Assembly: GCF_003576645.1 (NCBI RefSeq)
Contig: NC_044930.1
Span: 12,344,412 to 12,408,411 of the forward strand
DNA: 64,000 bases
Source: Ipomoea triloba
Lineage: Eukaryota > Streptophyta > Magnoliopsida > Solanales > Convolvulaceae
Direction of reading: 5' to 3'
Shown here: positions 1 to 12,204 of the stretch, one piece after another
Layout: each line of letters begins with the position of its first letter
Numbering within the stretch: position 1 is the first letter of the stretch
Translations under genes and position numbers: made by a program
Notes under the pieces: model-generated
What the model saw: the letters and a program-made list of their open reading frames with translations, nothing else
The model's database searches: none
Told to the model about the DNA's origin: nothing

Positions 1-57
<57 letters not shown>
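1..57. repeat. (TA)n microsatellite
   Basis: An uninterrupted TA dinucleotide run opens the window, so its true length is unknown. From here to 1322 I see only AT-rich intergenic DNA. One feature there is a short near-exact direct repeat of about 33 bp at roughly 976-1035. Confidence 0.95.
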
Positions 58-62
<5 letters not shown>

Positions 63-1325
63 TAAGATTGAAAACATGTTGTGATAATCGCATCGCATGC
101 ATTTGAAACGAAAGATTGAAAGTTTGAAACCCTGAAATCTGAGTTCAAATTCAAAGCATCTCGCCATTTGATATGATTGATTTTCTACCAATCTCACTAT
201 TTCCCCCTCTTTTCTTAATTATATCTTTTTAATCAGACAGAAAATAAAGTGAAAAGAAAAAAGAGAAAAGAAAATTGAAAGACATGTATCCCATCGAGGG
301 AAACAATGTAGACAGATTGATGTAATGCCTACTATATCTTATAATGCTTGTTGGTAGCTCAACATCTACACATAATTGTGATCAAATTAAAACCAGTACA
401 AACTGCATGTCTACATACTTAGGATCCGATGTTCTCTTTGAATTTGTAAGGAATATATTTAACAGTTTGATTATTTATTACAATTTTTTTTTTCAATTTT
501 TGGTCCTTGACTATTAGACAATTTTCACATTTAATCCCTAAGTATTATTTTTGTTACGTTTAGTGCACACATTTTATTTTTTTACCACATTTAATTTGTA
601 TGACCAAATCTTTCATATAAAATAGTCCCAAATTAAAATAAGTCACATTTCTAGTTCAAAATCATATGAGTTTGAACTCATTAATTCTTAGATAGTAAAA
701 ACATATAGTTTTGAATTCAAAATGTAACACAATATTCTTATCTTTTTTTCTATCAAAAATTTTTTCAAGAGGAGAAAATATGGCAAAAAGATGAAGATCG
801 TACACCAAATATGACAAAAATAATATTTAAGAGCGAAATGCATGTATAAATGATTTAATAATTGTGACACCAAAAGTGAAAGGGGGAGTTTTGTTTTTTT
901 TTTTGTCATCCAGTTATACCCGTGATACAAACTTAATCCTTAAATTATATGTGTGACCATATTTAACCTTGTAAATGTACAATTGATACATGTTAGAAAA
1001 TTATTAATGTACAATTGATACATGTTAGAAACTTGACAATATTATTTGTCAAAACTTAGGTTATTAGTTTAATAGGTTCTTATGATATCAAAATTGCCTG
1101 GACTTGATTCTGGCGTTATCTCAGGACCTGCGTTAGTATTTGGACAAAATCACTCTTTAAAGTGATCTATTATTTTGCAAACGTATTTGAATTTTGTGGT
1201 GAAGAGATTATGGAGGAAACTGACATCTTGAAATGAGGAATGAGTTGGTTATTATATTGGAATTCGTGTATAAATAGTGGCTTTCTACTTCAGTGATGCT
1301 TGCGAATTGAAAAGGGAATTCCTTA

Positions 1326-1662
1326 GAGCATCTACATCTATGAATAATGTTGGGATCATGTCAGATTTTTTGTCAAATGGCAAGTGAGAGAAATGGAGAG
1401 AGATTGTGAGAAGTTCTTCTGCAAATATGGGGATAATGGCAGGACATGGGCCCCACAGACTCCAAGATTCAGTTACATCATGCGTGCGTGCAGCGCATTT
1501 CTTGCGCCCAGCGCGCGGCGCGCCTGACAAGTCCAATTAAATTTTTTTTAAAATTTGATTTGTTTTAATTTTTTTTCGTCCCACCCCATTTTCTCTTTCC
1601 TAATCAGACTTTTAGAAAAACTCCTCAATAACCGCGAAAAAACTACATTGACAAGGATGCTC
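1326..1662. mobile_element. PIF/harbinger-like MITE
   Basis: Inverted termini starting GAGCATC (1326 inward, and its complement ending at 1662) are flanked on both sides by TTA (1323-1325 and 1663-1665). A 3-bp TTA target duplication is the usual harbinger/Tourist signature. The element is 337 bp and has no coding capacity. Its interior is locally GC-rich around 1480-1530. The stretch 1666-2127 shows nothing I recognise. Confidence 0.6.
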
Positions 1663-2127
1663 TTAGTGAATTTATCAAATATATCAAGTCTAGTTTATTC
1701 CATCATCTCTCAATTTATGAAGTATATTATTATGAAGGCTATCTCATATTTCTTACAAGTTTGAAGCTGTGTGTTCGAATATTATATGCAACTATTATGA
1801 AGCTTTTGAAGGCTTGTTGACTGGCATGCACGAATACATCCACGCTTAAAGATTTGAGAATTATTTATTATACTCAACGCAGTCCATTGTTGAGAATGGT
1901 GTTGGTATTTTTATTGTAATTCTGTGTTTTCTTAGTGGATTGAGTTTTCGTGAGTGGCACCGCAAACGTAGAAGTATTGCTTCGAGCTGCATTAACAAAC
2001 CTTTGTGTCGTAGTTTAAGTTTTTTGGTTAGTCTTTTGCAAAATAATTAATTTGTTTAAAATTAAGTAGACAGTTGGGTTTTTGAATTCAAGACACACGA
2101 TCTTTTTCAAACCTCTAAGTTATGCAC

Positions 2128-2295
2128 TGTTAAATGGGGAACTCCATATTTTCATATATTTCAGTCAAAAGAATACACCTATTTATACTAGAATATACAT
2201 ACTAACTAAGGTAAGAATCGGAAATAAATCTCCAAAAATATGCACAGAATCCCTAAGATCATACTAAATATATTCCTATCATATAATGTCTAACA
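2128..2295 (-). repeat. 3' LTR of the decayed Copia element
   Basis: The 168-bp segment begins TG and ends CA. On the minus strand it starts TGTTAGAC and lies directly after a polypurine tract (complement of 2296-2308, rich in G) that follows the end of the pol reading frame. A TATAAATA box is visible on the minus strand near 2180-2190. No matching 5' LTR was found at the far end of the element. The LTR limits rest on the TG..CA ends and the PPT, not on an alignment of two LTRs. Confidence 0.6.
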
Positions 2296-5200
2296 CTCCC
2301 CCTCAAGTCGGAGCATAGATATTGATCATGCCCAACTTGTTATACAAGTAATCTACTCGAGGCCCATTCATGATTTTTGTAAAAAGATCTCCTAATTGTT
2401 CTCTTGTCTTCACAAATCCTGTAGAGATTAAGCCTTGTTGTATCTTTTCATGAATGAAATGACAATCAACTTCAATGTGCTTGGTTCGTCCATGGAAGAC
2501 GGGATTGGCTGTAGTATGGAGAGCCGCCTGATTGTCACACCATAGCTTTGTAGGAATAGGAGTCTTGAATCCTATTTCATTTAGAATGTGATAAATCCAC
2601 AAGATTTCACAAGTGGCCTGTGTCATTGCGCTATACTCTGACTCTACACTTGACCGTGAGACAACATTCTGCTTCTTGTTTTTCCATGAGATCAAGTTCC
2701 CACCGAAGAAGATACAAAATCCAGTTGTAGATCTTCGGTTTTCCTTGAACCCTGCATAGTCTGCATCTGCGAAACACTCAATCCTCATATGTCCATGGTT
2801 TTGATATACAATTCCGTGCTGCCCCGAAGCCCCTTTCAAGTAATTCAAGATTTGTTCTACAACACTCCAATGGTCAACGGTTGGAGAAGTCATAAACTGA
2901 CTTACAAAATTGACTGAGTAAGCAATATCAGGACGAGTTACAGTTAGGTAGTTTAGCTTACCAACCAATCGTCTGTATCTCTCTGGATCATCAAATGGCT
3001 CTCCTTCTATTGTTAATTGTGAATTAGGGGTCATTGATTCATTGGAGTACTGCATGACTTAGTTCCCAATTTCCTTGTTTCTATCAATAGATCAAGTACA
3101 TATTTCCTTTAAGAGAGAAATATACCTTTCTTACTCCTTATTACCTAAACACCTAAGAAATACTTTAGTGTCCCAAGATCTTTAGTTTTAAATTGACTAC
3201 GAAGGAACATTTAAGAGATACAATACCAGCGGTGTCACTTCCAGTAATGACAATGTCATCCGCATAAACCACTAATAGGATAATACTTGCTTTAGAGCGT
3301 TTATAAAAAACAGAATGATCAAAATTTCCCTTCAACATGCCAAATCTCTCAATCACTTGACTGAATTTCCCAAACTAGGCACGAGGGCTTTGCTTAAGGC
3401 CATACAGAGATTTGCGAAGTCGACAAACCTTACCATACTCCTCCTGAGCAACAAACTCAGGTGGTTGCTCCATGTAGACTTCTTCTTGAAGATCACCATG
3501 TAGAAAGCATTTTTAATGTCTAGTTGATGTAAGGGCCAATCAAACGCAGCAACCATAGAAATAAGAAATCTGACAGAGGTCAATTTCGCAACAGGATAAA
3601 ATGTGTCAGAGTAATCTATACCATAAGTTTGTGCATACCTTTTAGCAACTAGACGAGCTTTCAATCGAGCCACTGGCCCATCAGGGTTAACCTTCACCGC
3701 AAACACCCATTTACACCCAATGACCTTTTTCCCTACAGGTAAATCCACCAAGTTCTACGTACCATTGAAATCTAAAGCGTTCATTTCCTCAATTATAGAA
3801 TTACGCCAACCAGAGTGGGATAAAGCTTGTTTGACAATTTTAAGTGTGGTTATTACGTCAAGAGAAGCAAGAAAAGAGCATGATGTAGGAGGTAAGTGAG
3901 TGTAAGAGACAAAAGAAGACACATGATACGTACATGATCTTCTTCCTTTACGGAGGGCAATGGGCAAGTCATCTGGATCCTCCGACGAAGAAGCCGGCTC
4001 AGGAGTAAGAGCCAAAGAGGTTTCTGGGGTTAGGGTAACTGTTTCTAGAAGAACAGACTTTTGCTTACGGGAATATACCCGAGTGATTGGAGGCCGTGTA
4101 GTGGGTATGTAAGTGGGAGTGGTGGTAATTGTATAGATGAAAACATCATCATCATCTTCCCCCTGATTATGAGAAGGTGAAGGAGATGAAAATGGAAATC
4201 CTCATGAAAAGTTACATCAATAGACACCAGATATCGTCTTGTAGTTGGGCAGTAACACCTATACCCCTTTTGGACACGTGAGTATCTCAAAAAAAAAAAC
4301 ACTTTAGTGATTTTAGGTCAAACTTTGTAACATTGGGTTGAGCATCCCTCACAAACCACGTACACCCAAATATTTTCGGTGGAATAAGAAACACCGACTT
4401 TTGTGGAAAGAAACATTGATAAGGTGTTTTTCCATGTAACACAGAAGATGGCATACGGTTGATTAAGAAACAAGTAGTAGAAACTGCATCAGCCCAAAAA
4501 TGCTTGGGAACCTGCATTTGAAACATGAGAGCCTAAGCAGTTTCTAATAAATGTTTGTTTTTTCTTTCGGCAACCCCATTTTGAGAAGGGGTGTTGATGC
4601 TGTGAGTTTTAGTGGTGGTGGATGTGGATGTAGGTGGTAAAACGAGGAAGGTGTCGATAAGGTGTCGTGTCTCTCAAGGATGACAAATTGGAGCAAACTG
4701 GTATGTTGACATTGAAGGTGTTAAGAGGTAAGAGTTGCAAATATTACTAAGTGTTGTTTTGATAAATAAGTTGGGGGTTGTAGGGAAAAGAGTAAACTAA
4801 ACAATTCAAAAGGAAATGAAGGGGGTGTATACCATGGTTAAACAAATCGATTGATCGTCCTAAGGGGATTTGAAAACGAGTTTCGAGATTGAATTAGGGA
4901 GTCACGGTATTTATACCGAGTGGCGTCACACTCAGACTCTCAATCCTCATTCGGTTGAGGCATTTTACCGAACACCTTGCCTACTACTCTTCCCGGACCT
5001 TGTCCTTTCGAACTAAGGGCAGGGATGTAGATGAGTTGGACTCGTGAGAGGCCGCTATCGCGCACACACTCACTTTCACCTAGTTCACTCACTATTCCGG
5101 CCGAAATAGAAGCAAAGCATGAGGAACATCACCCACACAAGATTACAATCCTACTCCACAATCTTCATAATCATAAGGCAAAATTCAAGCATCAATCAAA

Positions 5201-6845
5201 TGTCTAACATGGGCACACACACCCCAAGCTATTCTACTCAAACATAATGAACATTCAAGAACAACAAGGTAAAATTACACTAAGCAATAATTTAAAGAAG
5301 CAATCTTAAGAAAAGAGTATTATACCTAAGGAATTATGAGTTCTACATCTTCAATCCTTTCATCCATCGTCTTTAATCTAAGAAAATTAATCTATTCTAG
5401 TGGGAATGTGTTTGGTCTTCCTCCCCAAAGGGGAAGGAATGGAAAGAGAAATTAGATCTGAAAATTGTGGAAGTCCCCCCTCAAAAATGAGAAAGGAGGG
5501 TTTAAATAACTGGACGTGTCCACGCCCATCACCACGCGTGTGGTGATGCGTGGTGTCTTCCTACTCGGTTGATTCTTCGTTTGTTGCTTCTTTTTGGCCT
5601 AGGACTTTGCTATACCCAGCGGAAATGACTCAAAACACATCCTCTGAGTTGAATTTGTCAGTTAGGTGTTAATTAGAGGTTTTAATCACGAAAGATGATC
5701 ATAATTGGGTGATGAAATTGTATAATGTTGTTCAGAAATGACCCGAAACTTGACTGTTTTTGGCGCTTATCAAAGGTGTCAACACAGGATGATTGGGGTA
5801 GAATACCATGTTCAAGCATATAAGAGGAAAAGGGATCAGAAAAGTACTCCTTCGCATTATCACTTCTCAAAACAAGAACAGGAATATCAAATTGTATTTT
5901 TATCTCAGCACAAAAAGCACGAAAATGAGAAAACAATTCAGACCGACTTCTCATGAAATATAACCAAGTCATACGAGAATATTCGTCAACGAAAGTAACA
6001 AAGTATTGAAACCCAGATTTGGACATAACATGACAAGGACCCCAGACATCCGAATGAAGTAACTCAAAAGGAGCATTTGCTCGTTTATAAACTCTAGGAC
6101 TTAAACTAACTCGATGATGTTTAGCAAACTGGCTAAGACTCACAATTTAAAGAAGACACATGATTAAATTGCAGACACATCTGTTTCAACAAAGGTAAAG
6201 AAGGGTGACCCAAGCGACAATGAGCTTCAAAGGGAGTACCCAACCCCAAGTAGGCAACGGATTTTGGTATATGGGAATCAAGAATGTGGAGACCACTAGA
6301 CTCATGTCCCTTACCAATAATTTTCCTCGTCGTAAGATCCTAAAACAAACAGTGATTAGGGAAAAATGTTATAGAACAATTCAAAGCACGAGTGATTTGA
6401 CTAACAGATTGCAAATTAAAAGACAAGTTGGAGAGACTTAAAACGGACGACAATGGAAGGTTAGGAGTTTGATTTGTAGTGCCAATACTAATCACCCTAG
6501 AGGTGGAACCATCAGCTAAAGTGACATGAGAAATGGATGGAGAAGAATGAAAAGTAGACAGGAGGCTAGAATTGCCTGTCATATAATCTGTGGCTCTTAA
6601 ATCAATAACCCATTTAGAATTATTCTCAGCCATAACGCCAAATAACAAGGTAACAACACGCCCAGTAAGCCAATAATAACAAAGAAATAAAAAATCCAGT
6701 TGCGACCCAACAGTTGGAAACTGTCTGAACCAAAATAACACAAAAAGTGTTACCGGAACCTCCAATGGCAAAACTAAGCCCAAAACGACCCCAAACTTGG
6801 CAAACTTCTATGTGCTGGTAGTGAGAACAAACGGCCGGCAAAGAT
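2296..6845 (-). pseudogene. Decayed Ty1/Copia retrotransposon polyprotein, 5'-truncated
   Basis: Minus-strand fragments appear in Copia order. Around 6620-6841 is a gag tail with a degenerate zinc knuckle. At 6340-6660 is the protease and pre-integrase region, where the active-site Asp is followed by Leu-Arg-Ala-Thr instead of the usual Ser-Gly-Ala-Thr. At 5780-6240 is the integrase with zinc-finger residues and the DVWGP and FVDEYSR motifs. At 4045-4590 is the integrase C-terminal part, including a QNGVAER motif. At 3060-4015 is reverse transcriptase with a YADD catalytic box at about 3260. At 2303-3055 is RNase H, ending in the Copia-typical KLGMINIYAP. Stops and frameshifts separate nearly every piece, so it is non-functional. 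The gag N-terminus, primer-binding site and 5' LTR are absent. A separate 1.2-kb insertion interrupts the integrase. Confidence 0.9.
4595..5774. mobile_element. 1.2-kb insertion inside the Copia integrase
   Basis: The integrase reading frame breaks at 5779 and resumes at 4590. GGTGT occurs on both sides (4590-4594 and 5775-5779), a candidate 5-bp target-site duplication. Removing the insert restores continuity between the integrase region around HGILPQSSC and the downstream QNGVAER motif. The insert has no coding capacity and its ends are close to TG..CA. It could be a solo LTR, possibly Ty3/gypsy, but I found no second copy to confirm this. Confidence 0.55.
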
Positions 6846-7560
6846 CCCGACCCAATATATATATAATATTATATGTCGGTTATCGGTCACCGACCGATAA
6901 CTGAATCTCAATAACCGCAAAATAACCAAAAACTGAAAATCGAAATTTTTTTAATATCGATAACCGATTTTTTTGGTCGGTTCGGTTATCGGGCGGTTAA
7001 TCGATATTTTGCTCACCCGTAGGGATAGTGCAATTTCAGAGGAATGCATGAGAATCTTACCGAAGGTAAACCAAACCAAATATTATGAATTCCACATACA
7101 GGTTGGTATGACACTGATGAGTGTCACGTTCTGAAGAGACAGATAAAGGAACTAATTCAACGGGAATACATTAGTTAGTTTGTGAAGCGCATAGGGTAAC
7201 AACAACAACGAGGCCAATCGAGAAATGTGTGGCGAAAGGGCAAGGGCCCCGAGCCATCCACATCTAGCACGAAAAAGAAAGGGCACGACCGCATTGCGAA
7301 AGAAGGGGCCGCCAATGAGTTAGAGGAAACATGTCATCCGCTAAGAAATGGAAGATCCACAATAGGATTAGTGTAACTATTGAATATGGTTCGCCTTTAT
7401 CAATCTTGTCTTCTAGAAATAAACTATGCTACTTCATTAATTAGTGATTTGGGTCCTGCCTCAGCTAAGATTCAAGTCTTAACAAATTAAAATGGCACGA
7501 TGTCCTGTTTCAACTATTCTCATAAAAAAATAAAAATTATCATGCCCAAAAAGTGTGAGA
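6846..7560. other. Intergenic, unassigned repeat-like DNA
   Basis: A short TA run (about 6857-6870) is followed by self-complementary copies of a GGTTATCGG/CCGATAACC motif between 6875 and 7015. These look like the remains of a non-autonomous element. No gene is visible. The rest to 7560 has no recognisable feature. Confidence 0.35.
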
Positions 7561-7574
7561 GGTCAAACCTCACC

Positions 7575-7835
7575 CACCAGACGGATCTAGTGGTTCCTTA
7601 GCTACAAGAGCATTGAAAGTGTTAGCTAGGGGCTCGCTATTACCCACGACTCTAATGGGACCATGGGGTCTGACCTCTATGGCACCCAACGAGTTGTGGA
7701 TTCCATTGAGAAATAGTTGGCGATTCGCTCGATGGAACCTTGGCGCACCTATACCTGAGTTCAAACCCATGACCATTCGAATTAGAATTTCGTGGCTTGC
7801 CTCGGTTACATTATAAATTCTATTAATAAGTATTT
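7575..7835 (-). mobile_element. Possible tRNA-derived SINE fragment
   Basis: On the minus strand a GGGTTTGAACTC stretch near 7755-7770 resembles a polymerase III B box, with a loosely A-box-like CGAGGCAAGCC near 7800. The open frames on both strands here match no protein family I know. This is a weak call. Confidence 0.25.
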
Positions 7836-7894
7836 TCATATTCTTTCACATGTTAATTAATTATTGCGTGGACTGTTGTTGTGTGGACCACGGT

Positions 7895-8180
7895 TCAAAA
7901 ACACATACAGTACGTTATTCTGACTCATAAAATACATTATCTTACCATAGAAATTTCATTATTCTAACACATAAAGTACATTATACATTATTTTAACTCA
8001 TAAAATATATTATTGTAACACAAAGTACATTATTTAAACTCAAAAAAATACATTATCTTACCCTAGAAATTTCATTATTCTAACACATAAAATACATTAT
8101 TCTAACACATAAAGTACATTATTCTAACTCATAAAATACATTACCTTACCTCAGAATGTTCATTATTCTAACACGCGCAC
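7895..8180 (+). repeat. Degenerate short tandem repeat
   Basis: Variants of TACATTATTCTAACACATAAAG recur about ten times, alternating with a CTTACCATAGAAATTTCATT variant. The block is AT-rich and non-coding. It lies just inside a GTGTGGACCACGG motif that recurs in complementary form near 8230 and 9230-9250, so it may be the interior of a larger non-autonomous element. Confidence 0.6.
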
Positions 8181-8389
8181 GGAGCAAGACATTTTTTTAA
8201 ACATCAAAATAACGTTGTTTTGGACCATGATCCACATAGCTGTGTGGACTACGATCGACACAATAATTTACCTTACTATGCCTGAATTGGCACGACACGA
8301 TCTTGTATGCAGTGTTGGGCCGAGCCACCTTCCATGTAGTGCAAGCTGGGTCGGCCCAATCGTTATACCGTGGACCATCGTCATGGCTG

Positions 8390-8630
8390 ATACTGCAGTT
8401 GTGTTGAAAGGGAACTGCAGTTGTGCAGAACAGAGGTTGTTTCATCCATTTGGAACTACAGTTGTGTTGAACTGATACCGTAGTTGTGTTGAACTGATAC
8501 TGCAGTTGTGTTGAACTGATACTGCAGTTGTGTTGACGGATGAAACGGCCTCTGTTCCGCGCAACTAAAGTTCCCTTTCAACACAACTGCAGTATCAGTT
8601 CAACACAACTGCAGTATCAGCCATGAACAT
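8390..8630. repeat. Palindromic block with 22-bp tandem units
   Basis: A unit of about 22 bp containing GATACTGCAGTTGTGTTGAA repeats at 8395-8535. It then reappears as its complement at 8575-8625, with ATGAAAC and CTCTGTTC motifs near the centre. The whole can fold into a long hairpin. Related single units occur at 11165-11310, so this belongs to a dispersed family. A small open frame here is a by-product. Confidence 0.7.
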
Positions 8631-8639
8631 GTTCCACAG

Positions 8640-10730
8640 TATAATTTGCAGGGTCGGACCAAGCTCACATTATTTTTTATATCTCTCTTTCTAAAAAAAT
8701 AATCTTTTTTATTTAAAGTTGTAACCTAAGAATATATTAGTTTAAATTTCTTTTACATATAAGGTAATCTCAACACCTTTTATAGAGTCTCACACTCATA
8801 CTAAAAATGAATTATAATAAGAATCTTTATGTATTAGTTTAAATTTATTTGTTGTTGCTCCTAAGTTTGTAATTTTTATTAGTTTTAATTCTTTAAATTG
8901 TAAGTTTCTAGTTTATAAAGTATAAATGTTAACTTTATAAATGTATAAATAGAAAATGTACAAATAGCATGTGGCCGGTTTAACAATTATACAAAAATGT
9001 GATTCTTTAATTAAAGTTTGATAATTATAATTAAAATTTTAAAATTTACAATTATGCAATTATATAAGTAGATCGGGACTAGATCACCACATCCCACATT
9101 CTAATGTGGACGGCACAACACTATCCATGTTATTATCCGGTCAGAACGACACAATTCACTTGTCATCACTATAATTAATAGTGACGGGCTTCTTGGGGGC
9201 CTAGGTTTGGGATGTGGGCAATTTATATCATGGGCTATGGTCCACATAGCATTATAGATTCTAGATAAAAACGATGAGGTACAGAATTTATACTCGTAAA
9301 ATACAAGATTTCATAATACAAGACATAAAAAATCACAATACAAGATACATACATATGTTATTATATTTTACTTATTTTTCAAATCTAATTTAGGTACATA
9401 ATTTGTGTTCATAGGCACAGAATTTCACCACACAAGACACATAAATTCATAACATAAGACACAATTACTAATTTGTTTCAGGTACAGAATTCAGACTCTT
9501 AAGGTACAAAATTTAATAACACAAGATACAAAAACTCATAACATAAAACACATACATATTTACCAGTGTCCATAATGCACTGTAAACCTTGACCTATGGT
9601 ATAAAGATTGTGGGATGTGCTCCTTTGTGCGCAGATATGTGTAGTTTGATGTTGAGTCTCGAAACTAGATTTGTTCAATTTATCTCCTCATAAGTTTGGG
9701 GATGAGTTCTTGGAATCAGAATATAGTTTGACAAATTCGCAAAACTTGGGTTATCAAGAAAGAAAGAGAATTAATATTGATTTTAGAATGATATACTATT
9801 TCTCCCTTTTGCTCTTTCTATTTTCAAATAATTAGAACAAATGGTGTGACACTTCCATTGGTGCAATTAGCATTTTTCGTAAACTACGGGCAATGCCGAA
9901 TGGAGAAGGCGCACGTTTTGTTGGAATCTTTTGGGCACACTACAGCGTAGCGGGTACGTACCGTTGACCCTGTAATCGGCATACCAACAAATTCATTATT
10001 GCCGAGAATGAAGAAAAATAGTATAATCAACTTTTGTTTTGTTTTTTTTTTTTTTTTGCACTTCTAAATTATTAATTGGAACACAATTTTTTATGCACAC
10101 TCTTCATAACCCAATGCACTTTTCTTTGGATTAAACAACCTTCAACAGCATATTCCCAGAAGCCTCCATCGTATCCCATGAAAATTGGTACAACCAAACA
10201 CAGATTTTAATAAATTGTCGTAATATTTTTAATCTAGCGTTGGTTTAGGCTATACAATTCTTAAATTTTACATTTTACCTCGAAATTTGAATGCGATGAG
10301 ACTCTCAATGATGTCAAAGGTTCCAAACCCTCAGTTGTTATATATATATATATATATGTTCAAATTTGGATCGTGCTTCTCGTGCGACCGGTGCAAATTC
10401 ACCGTTAGGTATGCAAAAAATGCACCACACAACGTTTGGAAATGTGCTACAATGAAATGCACCAATGCACCACACCGCACCACATCTAATGATGCATTTT
10501 CGAACACTTTGTGGTGCATTTATACATAAATGATGGTGAGTGACCACACGGAAACCTGAATATATATATATATAAAGAATATTACATTTACTTTTTGGGT
10601 GACGAGGGAATTGAAAGTCATAATTAGTATCTAAAAGTATACATTAATGGGTATGAAAGTGATTGCTTGTGTTTGGTTGATAGGTTTTGTGAATTGCTAC
10701 TATGGGTTTGGAATACCCCATTAATGAGAA
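8640..10730. other. Intergenic, AT-rich, no gene seen
   Basis: Loosely repeated motifs built around 'acaagatacataca' and 'aaattcataacataagacac' occur at 9280-9570. There are short TA runs at 10339-10358 and 10560-10574, and a CACCACAC-rich, partly self-complementary patch at 10420-10520. No gene is visible. Confidence 0.5.
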
Positions 10731-10734
10731 AACT

Positions 10735-10905
10735 CATACCTTTATTAAATAAGGGTTTCATCTCCCTTCCTCCTTTCTTCCCCAACTATTAATAATCATT
10801 CTCATTCCACCCAATTACCAAACATGTTAAATACTTTCACCAAAACCCATTACCATTACCAAGTATTTGATACCCATTCTGATTTCGATTCCCATGCATG
10901 CAAAT
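10735..10905. mobile_element. MITE-like fragment, family A
   Basis: This carries the string 'ccaaacatg..aaatactttcaccaaaac' followed by 'ccaagtatttgat'. The same string recurs at 11935-12055 and, inverted, at 36545-36680. Three dispersed copies of one non-coding sequence indicate a non-autonomous DNA element. Termini are not clear in this copy. Confidence 0.5.
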
Positions 10906-11133
10906 AGCTTGGCATCACTTCGGTGAGAGGAGTGCTTTGAAATGCTAATCAATGTGAGGTTTGCAAATAGCTTAATGTGGATATACAGATTTGCTTTCAA
11001 AGTGAGGTTTGCAATTCGCCATCTGATAGGAAGCTTGGTGTTAATTTTAGAAATGCTTATTGGGAGAGGAAAAAAAATCAAACATTTATGTCTAATTGTT
11101 TAAAATTAAACACTTATATCTCGCAAATTATAC

Positions 11134-11310
11134 CGTGGACCGCGCAATCAAAACGACGTCGTTTTGATTAATGAAAACAGACGGATGAAACAGTATCCGT
11201 TTCGTGCAACTGCAGTTCCCTTTCAACACAACTGCAACACCAGTTCAACATAATTGCAGTATCAATCATTCCCATGGTCCACAATGCATTGTAGACCATG
11301 GTCCACAGTA
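11134..11310. repeat. Copy of the 8.4-kb palindromic repeat family
   Basis: A perfect palindrome AAAACGACGTCGTTTT lies at 11150-11167. It is followed by the same ATGAAAC, 'caactgcagttccctttcaa' and GCAGTATCA motifs found at 8540-8625, and ends in CCATGGTCCACAGTAT. It is non-coding. Confidence 0.6.
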
Positions 11311-11476
11311 TAACAACTGCTTATATCTTGTTATAATTATATATAACTATGCAAACTATTTAGATTCAAAATTTTGAAATTTGTGAATTTAACACCAAAT
11401 TTTGGTATATTGTAATAATTATATTCAATTATAGTATTCAATAAGAAAAATCCAACCCCTTTGTTGGGTTGGCACA

Positions 11477-11477
<1 letters not shown>

Positions 11478-11507
<30 letters not shown>

Positions 11508-11508
11508 N

Positions 11509-11539
<31 letters not shown>
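11478..11539. repeat. Poly(A) tract containing an N (11508)
   Basis: About 62 A residues are interrupted by one N at 11508. The other two Ns in the window mark bad contig joins, so this N may also mark a join or an unresolved homopolymer length. I see no duplicated flank here. Confidence 0.9.
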
Positions 11540-11541
<2 letters not shown>

Positions 11542-11633
11542 ATGAATTACGGTGTATATAAAAATTTTGAGATGTTGTGTCAAAAATGTGGACAAGTCTA
11601 AACCATCCAAGATGATACTGTCAAATGGTATTA

Positions 11634-12052
11634 AGGGTGTGTTTAATTCATGAGTTTTCAAAATCATATTTAATGGTTGGTTCACATTTTTTTTAAAACA
11701 TGGGATTTGATTATCCATTCAATCAAAAACTTCATTTCCTAAATAAAAATGGGTTCATTCAATCTTATTGGTAATCTAATTTTTAAGTTTAGATTAGTGC
11801 TTTTAGATTTTTGTTTTAACTTTTTTTTGTTCAGATTAGTGTTTTGGATGTCATTATATTAAGATCAATTGCGTTAATTGTTTTGTTTTTGTATTTTTAA
11901 AACTTTTATTCTCATTATAGGATCATACATAACCAAACATCAATATTAGTAATCATTCCGATTCTACCATATTACCAAACATGCAAAATACTTTCACCAA
12001 AACTCTCATTACCAAGTATTTGATTCTCATTCCGATTCCAATTCCATGTGCA
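11634..12052. mobile_element. MITE-like element, family A
   Basis: It begins near 'aagggtgtgtttaattcatgag' and ends near 'tttgattctcattccgattc', sharing the family A terminal strings seen at 10735 and 36545. It is non-coding. Target-site duplication was not resolved. Confidence 0.5.
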
Positions 12053-12204
12053 AACCAAGCACAACCTAAATGGTTTCATCTTCAAAAGTTTAGCCAAAGA
12101 GTTCTACTGCATGTACTGTCTATTACTACTCCCTGATGTGTCAAAGGGCAAAAATGTCCAACACCAAAATGCAAGGCAGCAACCTAAACAAAGCAAAACA
12201 CTCA

